Positions 1 to 8,524 of a stretch of 64,000 nt of DNA are shown here, one piece after another. The stretch spans positions 8,184,001-8,248,000 of the forward strand of contig NZ_CP107928.1 in the NCBI RefSeq assembly GCF_036030735.1. Direction: 5' to 3'. Below the pieces are notes generated by a model, which saw nothing but the letters and a program-made list of their open reading frames with translations, searched no databases and was not told where the DNA came from. How positions within the stretch are numbered: the first letter of the stretch is position 1; every line of letters begins with the position of its first letter. A program made the translations under genes and the position numbers. This DNA is from Streptomyces sp. NBC_00425 (lineage in GTDB: Bacteria > Actinomycetota > Actinomycetes > Streptomycetales > Streptomycetaceae).

Positions 1-1
1 C

Positions 2-1147
2 ACCAAGCCGCACCTCAACATCGGCACCATGGGTCACGTCGACCACGGCAAGACCACCCTGACCGCGGCCATCACCAAGGTCCTCGCCGACCGCGGGACC
101 GGCGCCTTCGTGCCGTTCGACCGCATCGACCGCGCCCCGGAGGAGGCCGCGCGCGGCATCACCATCAACATCGCGCACGTCGAGTACGAGACCGACACCC
201 GGCACTACGCGCACGTCGACATGCCGGGCCACGCCGACTACGTCAAGAACATGGTCACCGGGGCCGCGCAGCTGGACGGGGCGATCCTCGTCGTCTCCGC
301 GCTCGACGGCATCATGCCGCAGACCGCCGAACACGTCCTGCTGGCCCGGCAGGTGGGGGTCGACCACATCGTGGTCGCGCTCAACAAGGCCGACGCCGGG
401 GACGAGGAGCTCATCGACCTCGTCGAACTCGAGGTCCGCGACCTGCTCACCGAGCACGGCTACGGCGGCGACGCCGCGCCCGTCGTCCGGGTGTCGGGGC
501 TGAAGGCGCTGGCGGGCGACCCGCGGTGGACGGCGTCGGTCGACGCGCTGCTCGACGCGGTGGACACCTACGTGCCGCTGCCCGAGCGGTATCTCGACGC
601 GCCGTTCCTGCTGCCCGTGGAGAACGTGCTCACCATCACCGGCCGCGGGACCGTCGTCACCGGAGCGGTGGAGCGGGGCACGGTGCGGGTGGGCGACCGG
701 GTCGAGGTACTCGGCGCGGGCGTCGACAGCGTGGTGACGGGTCTGGAGACGTTCGGCAAGCCCATGGACGAGGCGCAGGCCGGCGACAGCGTCGCGTTGC
801 TGCTGCGCGGTGTGCCGCGCGACGCGGTGCGCCGCGGTCATGTGGTGGCCGCCCCCGGCAGTGTGACGCCCCGACGCAGGTTCTCCGCCGAGGTGTACGT
901 GCTGTCGACGCGGGAGGGCGGCCGTGCCACGCCCGTCTCGACCGGCTACCGGCCGCAGTTCTACATCCGCACGGCGGACGTCGTCGGGGACGTGGACCTG
1001 GGGGAGACCGCCGTGGCGCGGCCCGGTGAGCGGGTCGCCATGACCGTCGAACTGGGCCGGGAGGTCCCGCTGGAGCCGGGGCTCGGCTTCGCCGTCCGCG
1101 AGGGCGGTCGGACGGTCGCGGCGGGCACGGTGACAGCCGTCCTGTGA
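2..1147 (+). CDS. tuf3: Elongation factor Tu, divergent EF-Tu3 type (5' end cut by window)
   Basis: GTP-dependent delivery factor for aminoacyl-tRNA. The reading frame is already open at base 2 ([10 protein letters not shown]), so about ten N-terminal residues lie outside the window. Visible G motifs are [18 protein letters not shown] and NKAD, followed by the two beta-barrel domains to the typical ending ([11 protein letters not shown]). It departs from housekeeping EF-Tu in several places: [12 protein letters not shown] instead of the usual DKAPEERQRGIT, SGLKAL instead of SALKAL, and Gly where the C-terminal GLRFA motif has Arg. This fits the second, minor EF-Tu known in streptomycetes as tuf3, which is not in the str operon. 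The gene stands alone and ends at a strong hairpin. The family is certain; the tuf3 paralogue assignment is an inference from divergence and context. Confidence 0.9.
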   Translation, partial: TKPHLNIGTMGHVDHGKTTLTAAITKVLADRGTGAFVPFDRIDRAPEEAARGITINIAHVEYETDTRHYAHVDMPGHADYVKNMVTGAAQLDGAILVVSALDGIMPQTAEHVLLARQVGVDHIVVALNKADAGDEELIDLVELEVRDLLTEHGYGGDAAPVVRVSGLKALAGDPRWTASVDALLDAVDTYVPLPERYLDAPFLLPVENVLTITGRGTVVTGAVERGTVRVGDRVEVLGAGVDSVVTGLETFGKPMDEAQAGDSVALLLRGVPRDAVRRGHVVAAPGSVTPRRRFSAEVYVLSTREGGRATPVSTGYRPQFYIRTADVVGDVDLGETAVARPGERVAMTVELGREVPLEPGLGFAVREGGRTVAAGTVTAVL

Positions 1148-1213
1148 GCCGTCGCGCGCCGCCTCGTGGGCGAGCCGCGGACGCGCGCCGCTGTCCGGCG
1201 GGCACGGTGGGTG

Positions 1214-1244
1214 GGGGGACCGCGGACGCGCGCCGCGGTCCCCC
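1214..1244 (+). terminator. Strong hairpin after tuf3
   Basis: A perfect 12-bp inverted repeat (GGGGGACCGCGG at 1214-1225, complement at 1233-1244) encloses a 7-base loop, just after the tuf3 stop and only 14 bases before the next start. There is no U-tract, as is usual for streptomycete terminators. Part of the left arm plus loop (CCGCGGACGCGCGCCGC) also occurs at about 1176-1192, so the hairpin seems to sit in a small duplicated unit. Confidence 0.7.
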
Positions 1245-1258
1245 GGCACAATGAGAAC

Positions 1259-2131
1259 GTGAACGACCAGGTGAGCCGGCAGGCGAACGACGACCCCGTA
1301 CCCGTGTCCCGAGCCGTCGACCACGGCGTCGCCAAGCTGATGCCCGACGTCGACCGGGACCGGGCCTGGCTGCTGACGGTCGACGGCGCCCCGCAGTCGT
1401 ACGTCGACCTCGACGAGCCGGCCCACCTGGAGTTCGAGTACGCGCGCCGGCTCGGCCACGTCCTGGACACCGTCGCCGAGCCGGGGCGGCCGCTGGACGC
1501 GCTGCATCTCGGCGGCGGCGCGCTCACTCTGCCCCGGTACCTGGCCGCCACCCGGCCGGGCTCCCGGCAGGACGTCGTCGAGTTCGACCACGGCCTGCTG
1601 GACCTGGTCGCCGAGTGCCTGCCCCTGCCTGTGGGGGCGGGCATCGCCCTGCACGCCGAGGACGCGCGGGCCTGGCTGGAGGCGGCGCCCGACGACTCCG
1701 CCGACGTACTCGTGGCCGACGTCTTCGGCGGCTCACGGGTCCCCGCCGCACTCACGTCCCTCGCCTACGCCCGGCAGGCCGGACGGGTCCTGCGCGGTGA
1801 CGGCGTCTACCTCGCGAACCTCGCGGACTCGGCGCCGTTCGGCTTTCTGCGCTCCCAGCTCGCCAACCTGGCGGCGGTGTTCGAGGAGCTGGTGCTCATC
1901 GCGGAGCCGGCCGTGCTGCGCGGCCGCCGGTTCGGCAACGCGGTGCTCGCCGCCGCGCACCGACCCCTCGACGTGACCGCCCTGGCCCGCCGCACGGCCT
2001 CCGACGCGTTCCCGGCCAGGGTCGAGCACGGCTTCGGCCTGCGCCGCTTCATCGGGGACGCGCACCCGGTGCGGGACGAGGACGCCGTCCCCTCGCCCGA
2101 GCCGCCCGAGGGCGCGTTCGGCATCGGCTGA
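1259..2131 (+). CDS. Spermidine-synthase-like methyltransferase-fold protein
   Basis: A protein of 290 aa from the GTG at 1259; GTG 1271 is an alternative and neither has a strong ribosome site. A Rossmann AdoMet-type fold is indicated by the glycine loop GGGALTLPR (residues 85-93), the acidic end of strand 2 (VVEFD, 106-110), LHAEDAR (131-137) and VADVFGG (about 152-158), in the order seen in PABP_synt/spermidine synthase proteins. The polyamine-binding residues of true SpeE are not obvious, and streptomycetes carry several such 'fused MFS/spermidine synthase-like' proteins whose substrate is unknown. It stands alone, convergent with the next gene. The fold is fairly sure; a polyamine role is not shown. 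Confidence 0.75.
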   Translation: MNDQVSRQANDDPVPVSRAVDHGVAKLMPDVDRDRAWLLTVDGAPQSYVDLDEPAHLEFEYARRLGHVLDTVAEPGRPLDALHLGGGALTLPRYLAATRPGSRQDVVEFDHGLLDLVAECLPLPVGAGIALHAEDARAWLEAAPDDSADVLVADVFGGSRVPAALTSLAYARQAGRVLRGDGVYLANLADSAPFGFLRSQLANLAAVFEELVLIAEPAVLRGRRFGNAVLAAAHRPLDVTALARRTASDAFPARVEHGFGLRRFIGDAHPVRDEDAVPSPEPPEGAFGIG

Positions 2132-2209
2132 CCGGCGCCCCTCGCCCGACCCCGCCCGCCACCCGCGCCCTCACCGTCCACGGCCGTGGCCGCCACTGGT
2201 TGTGCGTGC

Positions 2210-3238
2210 CTAATTGTGCGTGGGTGTTCCGTGGAGGCGTACGGTGCTGAGGATCTGCATGATCGTGGCCGTCGGGAGCTCGTCCTTCACGCCCTTGGCC
2301 CCGTAGAGGTTCACTGACACGAAGTCGCCGGTGGAGTTCTTGAAGCCGAACGTGATCGCCTTGCCGTCGCTGTCGCACTTCCCCTTCTGGGGCGTGTTCG
2401 TCGACCGGGCCCAGGCGTAACTGCCCTTGATGCCCGAGGCGGTGGTGAAGGCGGTGGCCTTCTTGTCGAAGGTGAGGCTCTTCTTGTCCGGCTCGGTGTA
2501 GCCGCCGAACACCCACCAGGCGGGCGTGTTGATCGCGATCTCGTCGGTGGTCTTGGCGCCCTCGGCGCCCTTGGAGCCGACCACGGCCAGCGCGGTGTCC
2601 TCGGTCTTGCCGTCCTTGTCGGAGTCCGTGGAGCACCACTTCGACTTGAGCTCGGCCGTGCCCCCCTGAAGGATCCGGTCGTAGCCGTCGGACTTCTTCT
2701 TGTCCTCCCACTCGAAGCCCTGGCTCAGGCCCGGCGACTGGACCTCCCAGTCCGCCGGCACGTCGTAGGCGAGGCCCCACTTGGGGTTCACGACGACCTT
2801 CCAGCCGGCGACGGTCGGCTTCTCGGTCTCGTTGCCCCGCGGGTTGTCGTCCGTGCCGGACGAGTCGGAGGCCGAGGCGGAGACGGAGGCCTTGGGGCTC
2901 GGGCTGTCCTTGCTCGCGTCGGTCTTCTCGTCGTCGCCGCCGCCCAGCACGAGGAAGCCGGTGACTCCGGCGGCCACGACGACGGCGGAGGCCGCGACGA
3001 TGGCGACCAGCTTCGTCCGGTTGCCCCCGCCCCCGGTCCCGCCGCTGCCGCCGGGCGGCGGGGACACCACCGTCGGCGCCGGAGCGCCCCACTGCGGCTG
3101 CTGGGCATAGGGGTTGGGCTGCTGCTGGTAGCCGGGCTGCTGATACGGATTCGGCTGCTGGTATCCCGGCTGCTGGTACGGGTTGTTCTGCGCCTGCGGG
3201 TTCTGCTCTCCCCCGGGGGGCTGCTGTCCTGGCCACAT
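2210..3238 (-). CDS. Single-pass membrane protein with Gln/Pro/Tyr-rich cytoplasmic head
   Basis: A protein of 342 aa from ATG 3238 (MWPGQQPPGG). Residues 12-50 hold repeats of the NPYQQPGYQQ type, followed by a Pro/Gly stretch, one membrane segment (about 77-100), an acidic Ser/Asp-rich linker (about 101-150) and an extracytoplasmic domain of about 190 aa. That domain has PADWEV and GYDRIL-type motifs and three Cys. The architecture (PxY-rich head, one TM, exported domain) is common among Streptomyces membrane proteins of unknown role; the outer domain resembles 'DUF4245/PknH-like' sensor domains only vaguely. The longer frame upstream to 3328 has no support. No function is assigned. Confidence 0.8.
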   Translation of the reverse strand: MWPGQQPPGGEQNPQAQNNPYQQPGYQQPNPYQQPGYQQQPNPYAQQPQWGAPAPTVVSPPPGGSGGTGGGGNRTKLVAIVAASAVVVAAGVTGFLVLGGGDDEKTDASKDSPSPKASVSASASDSSGTDDNPRGNETEKPTVAGWKVVVNPKWGLAYDVPADWEVQSPGLSQGFEWEDKKKSDGYDRILQGGTAELKSKWCSTDSDKDGKTEDTALAVVGSKGAEGAKTTDEIAINTPAWWVFGGYTEPDKKSLTFDKKATAFTTASGIKGSYAWARSTNTPQKGKCDSDGKAITFGFKNSTGDFVSVNLYGAKGVKDELPTATIMQILSTVRLHGTPTHN

Positions 3239-3477
3239 GGCCAGAAACCCTAGTGCCGTGCAGGACACGATTCGGTCACCGCCCCTTGTCAGGGACGTAC
3301 CGAATCGGGGCGCCGCCGGCCGGAACACGCGGACAGTGTCCGTGACCTCCCGGATTGCGGCGACGGCCGCTCGCGTCCCGGCCGTGCGCGGATGTCGTCC
3401 ACATCACCGGGGATCGGGGTGCGGGGCTCGTCACACCGGTCTGGCCAGCCGAAGCTACTCACAGGTAACCTCCAGGT
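3239..3477. other. Divergent intergenic promoter region
   Basis: 239 bases lie between the divergent membrane protein and the thioesterase gene. They are slightly less GC-rich than the flanks, and the sequence before 3478 (AGGTAACCTCCAGGT) supplies the ribosome site for the thioesterase. No coding frame is convincing here; promoters for both genes are expected but not resolved. Confidence 0.4.
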
Positions 3478-3930
3478 ATGAGCGCAGACCAGATGTCCGT
3501 CGGCGAGATGCTCGCCGCCACCGTGCCGATGGCCCGGACCCTCCACCTCGAGTTCCTGGAGACCGGTCCGGAGAAGGCCGTGGTCGCCCTTCCGGACCAG
3601 GGCGAGTTCCACAACCACGTGGGCGGCCCGCACGCCGGGGCGATGTTCACGCTCGGCGAGTCCGCCAGCGGCGCGATCGTCCTGGCCGCGTTCGGCGACC
3701 AGCTCTCCCGTGCGGTGCCGCTCGCCGTCGGCGCCGAGATCGCCTACCGCAAGCTCGCCATGGGCCCGGTCACCGCCACCGCCACGCTGGGCCGTCCGGC
3801 CGCCGAGGTGGTCGCGGAACTCGACGCCGGGGAGCGTCCCGAGTTCCCGGTCGCCATCGAGATCCGCCGTGCCGACGGGGCCGTCACCGGCGAGATGACC
3901 GTGATCTGGACCCTGCGTCCCAACGGCTGA
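3478..3930 (+). CDS. Hotdog-fold thioesterase, PaaI/DUF4442 type
   Basis: A protein of 150 aa from ATG 3478, a normal length for a single hotdog domain. The motif HNHVGGPHAGAMFTLGES (about 45-62) is the signature N/H-x-x-G-x-x-H-x-G followed by the long hotdog helix. The second half (PLAVGAEIAYRKLAMG, then VAIEIRRADG...GEMTVIW) completes the fold. Such proteins hydrolyse acyl-CoA thioesters; the DUF4442 branch has no known substrate. It lies alone, convergent with galU. Confidence 0.82.
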   Translation: MSADQMSVGEMLAATVPMARTLHLEFLETGPEKAVVALPDQGEFHNHVGGPHAGAMFTLGESASGAIVLAAFGDQLSRAVPLAVGAEIAYRKLAMGPVTATATLGRPAAEVVAELDAGERPEFPVAIEIRRADGAVTGEMTVIWTLRPNG

Positions 3931-3999
3931 GCCGGCTTCTCCTGCCGGCGGCGGCCGTCGGCGCCGCGTCCTGCGGGCGCGGCGTCATGGGCGACGACG

Positions 4000-5049
4000 T
4001 CAAGCCGCCGACCGCTGCGCCGCGTCCGGCCGCGCCGGCTCCCGCTCCTGTCCCCGTTCCCGCTCCTGTCCGCGTTCCTGCCCCTGCACCTGTGCCCGCA
4101 CCTGCTCCGGTCCCTGTGGCCGCTGTTGTTCCTGCTCCCGTGCGGTGTCACCGGAGTCCAGGGCCGCCACGAACTCCCTGAGCCAGGCCGTGAACTCCGG
4201 TCCCAGGTCGGGCCGGTCGCAGGCGAGGCGGACCACCGTGCGCAGATAGTCGGCCTTGTCTCCGGTGTCGTAACGGCGGCCCGAGAAGACCACGCCGTGC
4301 ACCGTGCCGCCCGCCGCGAGTTCCTGGAGGGCGTCGGTCAGCTGGATCTCACCGCCGCGGCCCGGTCCGGTGCGCTCCAGGACCTCGAACACGGCCGGGT
4401 CGAGGACATACCGCCCGATCACCGCGTACCGGCTCGGCGCGTCCTCGCGTGCGGGTTTCTCCACCAGCCCGGTGACGCGTACGACCCCGTCCTCGCCGGA
4501 GGGCTCCACTGCCGCGCAGCCGTAGAGGTGGACCTGCTCCGGCGGGACCTCCATGAGGGCGACCACGCTGCCGGCGTACCGGTCGCGGACCTCGAGCATC
4601 CTGCTGAGCAGGGTCTCGCGCGGGTCGATGAGGTCGTCGCCGAGCAGCACGGCGAAGGGCTGGTCGCCCACGTGGTTGCGGGCGCAGAGCACCGCGTGGC
4701 CCAGGCCCAGCGGGTCGCCCTGCCGGATGTGGTGGATGTCGGCGAGCCGGGCCGGGTCGCGCACGGCGTCCAGGCGCACGGTGTCGCCCTTCGCGGCGAG
4801 CGCCTGCTCCAGTTCGAAGGCGTGGTCGAAGTGGTCCTCGATGGCCCGCTTGTGCCGTCCCGTGACCATCAGCACGTCGTCCAGACCGGCGGCGGCCGCC
4901 TCCTCGACGACGTACTGGATGGCCGGCTTGTCGACGACCGGGAGCATCTCCTTCGGGGTCGCCTTGGTGGCGGGAAGGAACCGGGTACCGAGACCGGCGG
5001 CGGGGACGACCGCTTTGCGGACGCTGGGTGCGGGGCGGGGGGTGCTCAT
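4000..5049 (-). CDS. galU: UTP-glucose-1-phosphate uridylyltransferase
   Basis: It makes UDP-glucose from UTP and glucose 1-phosphate for cell-envelope and exopolysaccharide sugars. From ATG 5049 (MSTPRP) it has 349 aa; ATG 5058 would add three residues. The nucleotidyltransferase signature GLGTRFLPATKATPKEMLP is at 19-37, with VVDKPAIQYVVEEA following and EKP...RYAVIGRYVLDP in the sugar-binding half. The catalytic body ends near residue 297. The last 52 residues are a low-complexity tail of repeated Q/E/R/G-P units (QGQERGQERERGQ), made by a repetitive DNA stretch at about 4010-4140. This tail is absent from ordinary GalU and probably disordered. Confidence 0.93.
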   Translation of the reverse strand: MSTPRPAPSVRKAVVPAAGLGTRFLPATKATPKEMLPVVDKPAIQYVVEEAAAAGLDDVLMVTGRHKRAIEDHFDHAFELEQALAAKGDTVRLDAVRDPARLADIHHIRQGDPLGLGHAVLCARNHVGDQPFAVLLGDDLIDPRETLLSRMLEVRDRYAGSVVALMEVPPEQVHLYGCAAVEPSGEDGVVRVTGLVEKPAREDAPSRYAVIGRYVLDPAVFEVLERTGPGRGGEIQLTDALQELAAGGTVHGVVFSGRRYDTGDKADYLRTVVRLACDRPDLGPEFTAWLREFVAALDSGDTAREQEQQRPQGPEQVRAQVQGQERGQERERGQEREPARPDAAQRSAA

Positions 5050-5468
5050 GCCGATCATGCTGACCGACGGTGATGGGAGTACGCCGAGAGCCGCCTCGGA
5101 GATTCCTGTGGACCGGCCGCGCCGGCTGCCCGGGCGAAGCGCAGGGCCGCCGCGAGGGGCCCGGGGCCGAAGATTTCGTGCGCCATCCTGCTTTTCGCGG
5201 GCGCAAGTTGAGCCCGGCCGTCCGGTGCGGTTTCGAAAACGGGTGCGGATACCGCCGGTAACTTATCTGAAATTCCCACGCTTTGAACTTGGGTCACCCG
5301 AACTCCTTGTTTCCTGTGAGGCGCGTGTGCGAAGGTGAGCCTCCCCTTACGGAAGGGTCGGATCCGGCCAACGTGCCTGGTCAGGCCAAAGGTACGCACC
5401 AATCAGGCACCTGCTTTCCGGCGACGTCCTATTCCGTGCCGTTCGTCGGCTTGGAAGGAATTGGTTCC
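5050..5468. other. Long intergenic region upstream of galU and the sigma/lectin gene
   Basis: About 420 bases without a credible gene, between divergent starts at 5049 and 5469. It includes a relatively AT-rich part (5225-5300) suited to promoters and a dyad at 5331-5349 listed separately. An open frame from 5283 joins the downstream gene in phase, but a good ribosome site (GGAAGGA just before 5469) argues for the later start, leaving this as untranslated leader. Confidence 0.5.
5331..5349. promoter_or_regulatory. Candidate DtxR/IdeR-type iron box
   Basis: The 19-mer here (core AAGGTGAGCCTCCCCTT) is a near-perfect dyad: seven of nine positions pair between arms. It matches 13 of 19 positions of the actinobacterial iron-box consensus TTAGGTTAGGCTAACCTAA. 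It lies about 120 bases before the GTG of the sigma/lectin gene. The match is only moderate and no iron gene is nearby, so it is a candidate only. Confidence 0.25.
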
Positions 5469-7475
5469 GTGCAATCCCCCAACCCCCCACGCCCGCCCCA
5501 CCCGCCCCGACCCGGCTGGACCCCCGGGGATTCCGACCCCCAGCTCGTCGCCCGACTGGCCGGCGGCGACGAGGGACGGCACCGCGCGATCGCCCTGCTG
5601 TTCGCCCGTCACTGGCGGGCGGCCCACGACTACGCGACCGTCTGTCTGGCCGGCACCGAGGACACGGCGCGCCTGGTGGCGGCCGCCGCGTTCCACGAGG
5701 TCCTCGGCCGCCTCGCGGGCGGGAGCACCGGAGGCGCCCTGCGTCCGCAGCTCCTCGTCGCCGTCCGGGAGACGGTCAGGGAATGGGCCGGCGCCGAGGG
5801 GGTTTCGGCCGTTCTGCCGGAGCTGCGGAAGACCGTCGGCGGCCGTGGACTGCGGGCCGCGCGACCGGTGACCGCGGAAAGGCGGCAACTCGCCGAACGC
5901 GCTTTCCAGTTGCTCCCGTCAGCCTCCCAATGCCTGTTGTGGCACACGGAGGTGGAGTCGGATCCCATAACCGTACCGGCTGGTCTGTCGGGCATGGATG
6001 CCGTGACCGCGGCGGCCGTCCTGGAACAGGCGCGGGAACAATTCCGGGCGGCCTGCGTACGCGCCCACCGGGAACTCGCGCCGACCAGCGAATGCCGCTT
6101 CCACAACCGTCTCCTCGACGTTCCCCTGCGCCGCGGCGGAACCCTGCTGCCGGATGTCCGCCGGCATCTCGCGCACTGCCGTTTCTGCCGGCACGCCGCC
6201 GAGCAGCTCAGCCACTTCGACGGCGGACTGGACGTCCTGCTCGCCGAGACCGTGCTCGGCTGGGGCGCGCTGCGCTACCTCGAGTCGCGCCCCGCCCGTG
6301 CGGCCGCCGCCGGCGCCGCTCCCCGGCCCGCCCCCGTGCGTCCCCACGCCGGCGCCGGTCGCCACCGCACCACCTCGGCCGGCCTGCTGGCCCTGCCGGG
6401 CAGGCGGCCCACGGCCGCGCTCGTGGGCGCCGGGCTCACCGCTCTCGTGCTGGTCGCGACCGTGTTCGTGGCCAAGGGCTGGACGGACGACACCGGCGTG
6501 CCCGCCCCCGGGGCCACCTGGGGCGCACCGGCCGGTGGCATCAGCGCCCCGGGGACCGTCGCGCAGGGCGGATCGAAGGGTTCGGGCAGCCGCTCGTCCT
6601 CCGCCTTTCCGTCGGCCGCGTCCGCCTCCCGGTCCACCGAGATCGCCCGCGGCAGGCTGCGCAGCCCGGACACCGAACTCTGCCTCGACGTCCAGGGCGG
6701 CCGGGCGGCGCCCGGAGCGGCGATCGTCCTCACGTCGTGCTCACCGGCCGCGACCCAGCGGTGGTCGTACGAGGAGGACGGTCTGCTGCGCAGCTCGGCC
6801 GACCCGACGCTCTGCCTGACCGCCGACCCGCACCGCCGCACGACCGCCCTGGCCGGCTGTCTGGTGCACTCCGGCGAGACGTTCTTCGACCTGACCGTCC
6901 GCGGCGAGCTCCTGCTGCGCAGGAACGACGCTCTCGTGGTCGCCCGCGACGCCGACGGCTCGGGCCGGACCCTGGCCGTCGCCCCACGGGACGGTTCCGC
7001 GGGACAGCGCTGGCTGTTCGACACGGCCGCCCCGACGGCGGGGCAGCCCGGCCCGCAGGCCCGCGGCTCGGCGGAGCCGCCCGACCCGAAGACCGTGGCG
7101 CCGCCGGCCGCGCCCGCCCCGCGCGACGCCGCACCCGTCGCCCCCGACGGAGCTCCGACACCAGCCGAACCGACCCCGTCGGCCCCGCAGTTCCATACGA
7201 AGATCGTCCAGGTGGACTGCTGCGACTCGACCGGCGACCCGGGCGACCCAGGCGCCTCGGATGCCGCGAACGGTTCGGACGCCCCGGGCATCCCTGGCAT
7301 CCCTGGCATCCCTGGCACCCCGGGTGCCCCGGGTGCCCCGGGTGCCCCGGACGGCCCCAGCGGCCGGCCGGCCCACGCCGTGCCGCTCAAGGCTCTTCCC
7401 GTCCCGCACGGCGCGAAGCGGGTGCCGGGCGCCGCCGTCGCCGTCTCCGTCGTGGCGAGGGCCGTGGGCCACTGA
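5469..7475 (+). CDS. ECF-sigma-like / zinc-finger / TM / ricin-lectin protein with collagen-like tail
   Basis: A protein of 668 aa from GTG 5469, chosen for the GGAAGGA site 9 bases upstream. Order of parts: a sigma-70 region-2-like helical domain (about 24-85, LVARLAGGD...LFARHW...AFHEVLGRL); a region-4-like part (about 140-205); an anti-sigma-type zinc finger (H233-x3-C237-x2-C240); an Ala/Pro linker; one TM helix (about 316-336); a Ser/Gly linker; a ricin-B beta-trefoil (about 393-518, with QRW at about 430 and 513 and paired Cys); a Pro-rich stretch; and Gly-x-y collagen-like triplets (about 589-628, GIPGIPGIPGTPGAPGAPG). The N-terminus should be cytoplasmic and the lectin outside. Promoter-binding activity is doubtful because the sigma-like part is degenerate. 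It is most likely a membrane signalling or surface-binding protein. Confidence 0.8.
   Translation: MQSPNPPRPPHPPRPGWTPGDSDPQLVARLAGGDEGRHRAIALLFARHWRAAHDYATVCLAGTEDTARLVAAAAFHEVLGRLAGGSTGGALRPQLLVAVRETVREWAGAEGVSAVLPELRKTVGGRGLRAARPVTAERRQLAERAFQLLPSASQCLLWHTEVESDPITVPAGLSGMDAVTAAAVLEQAREQFRAACVRAHRELAPTSECRFHNRLLDVPLRRGGTLLPDVRRHLAHCRFCRHAAEQLSHFDGGLDVLLAETVLGWGALRYLESRPARAAAAGAAPRPAPVRPHAGAGRHRTTSAGLLALPGRRPTAALVGAGLTALVLVATVFVAKGWTDDTGVPAPGATWGAPAGGISAPGTVAQGGSKGSGSRSSSAFPSAASASRSTEIARGRLRSPDTELCLDVQGGRAAPGAAIVLTSCSPAATQRWSYEEDGLLRSSADPTLCLTADPHRRTTALAGCLVHSGETFFDLTVRGELLLRRNDALVVARDADGSGRTLAVAPRDGSAGQRWLFDTAAPTAGQPGPQARGSAEPPDPKTVAPPAAPAPRDAAPVAPDGAPTPAEPTPSAPQFHTKIVQVDCCDSTGDPGDPGASDAANGSDAPGIPGIPGIPGTPGAPGAPGAPDGPSGRPAHAVPLKALPVPHGAKRVPGAAVAVSVVARAVGH
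7281..7350 (+). repeat. In-frame microrepeats encoding Gly-x-y triplets
   Basis: Inside the previous gene, two 9-bp units are tandemly repeated. GGCATCCCT (Gly-Ile-Pro) occurs about three times and GGTGCCCCG (Gly-Ala-Pro) three times with perfect copies. Copy number is likely to vary between strains by slippage, changing the length of the collagen-like tail without a frameshift. Confidence 0.7.
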
Positions 7476-7819
7476 GCGGAGGCGGACGCGAGGACCGAGA
7501 GGGACGGGAGCCGGCCGCGGGCCGGGCTGCGGGGAGCGGCGAGCGGGGAGCAGACCGATCCGCAGCGCCGGACTCCGCAGCGTCGATCGCGGGGGAGTCG
7601 GGCCGGTCGCGGCGGAGTCGGGCCGGTCGCCCGCACGGCCGCGGGTGACCGTCCTCGACCGCCGTCCTCGTCCGCCCGGGCAGGCCTGTCGACCGCCTTC
7701 CGCGTCCCGGATACGGGGGAGGCGCCGCGGCGCAGCACCGGACGGCTCCGGACCCGGCCGACCCGGTAGGCTTCCCGGGGACGCGCAAGCCCAGGGACGT
7801 CGAACGGGAGGAACTCGCG
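7476..7819. other. Non-coding G-rich spacer with short tandem repeat
   Basis: 344 bases between the lectin gene and the DedA gene, with no credible gene. It is purine-rich at the start (GAGGACCGAGAGGGACGGGAG) and contains two copies of the 17-mer GGAGTCGGGCCGGTCGC (7594-7610 and 7614-7630, period 20). A ribosome site (GGGAGGA, 7806-7812) for the next gene ends it. Confidence 0.5.
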
Positions 7820-8476
7820 GTGCACGTGCAGGAATGGCTCGACTCGGTGCCCGCGATCGCCGTCTACGCGATGGTGGGCCTGGTCATCGGCCTCGAGAGT
7901 CTCGGCATCCCGCTGCCCGGCGAGATCATCCTGGTCTCGGCCGCGCTGCTGTCCTCCCAGCACGGCGGCATCAACCCCGTCGTGCTCGGCGCGTGCGCCA
8001 CCGCCGGGGCCGTCATCGGCGACTCCATCGGCTACGCGATCGGCCGCAAGGGCGGACGTCCGCTGCTGGCCTGGCTCGGCGACAAGTTCCCCCGGCACTT
8101 CAGCGAGGGGCACATCGCAACCGCCGAGCGGTCCTTCGAGAAGTGGGGCATGTGGGCGGTCTTCTTCGGCCGCTTCGTCGCCCTGCTGCGCATCTTCGCC
8201 GGACCGCTCGCCGGCGTCCTGCACATGCCGTACTGGAAGTTCCTCGTCGCCAACGTCCTCGGCGGCATCGCGTGGGCGGGCGGCACGACCGCGGTCATCT
8301 ACTACGTGGGCGTCGTCGCGGAGTCCTGGCTGAAGCGGTTCTCCTGGCTGGGGCTGGTGCTCGCGGTGCTGATCGGCCTGACCTCGATGCTGGTGCTCAA
8401 GCGCAAGGCCAGGAAGATGCAGGCGGCGCGGCCCGAGTCCGCGTCCGAGCCGGAGCCGGTGACCGCCGGGGAGTGA
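7820..8476 (+). CDS. DedA-family (SNARE-associated/VTT) membrane protein
   Basis: A protein of 218 aa from GTG 7820, preceded by GGGAGGA. It has the DedA pattern: GLESLGIPLPGEIIL near the N-terminus (the acidic re-entrant motif), GDSIGYAIGRKGG in the middle, and the conserved GRFVALLRIFAGPLAGVLHMPYW (about 117-139), followed by further membrane helices and a charged tail. DedA proteins act in the cytoplasmic membrane and are linked to undecaprenyl-phosphate or phospholipid recycling and membrane energetics. It stands alone, convergent with the carbonic anhydrase. Confidence 0.9.
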   Translation: MHVQEWLDSVPAIAVYAMVGLVIGLESLGIPLPGEIILVSAALLSSQHGGINPVVLGACATAGAVIGDSIGYAIGRKGGRPLLAWLGDKFPRHFSEGHIATAERSFEKWGMWAVFFGRFVALLRIFAGPLAGVLHMPYWKFLVANVLGGIAWAGGTTAVIYYVGVVAESWLKRFSWLGLVLAVLIGLTSMLVLKRKARKMQAARPESASEPEPVTAGE

Positions 8477-8524
8477 CGGCCCCTCTCGCACGAGCCCCGG
8501 GGCGCGGGGCGCCGGGCCCGCGGA

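Noticed and set aside
5283..5468. In-frame upstream extension of the sigma/lectin protein
   Set aside because: No family similarity, and a good ribosome site precedes GTG 5469.
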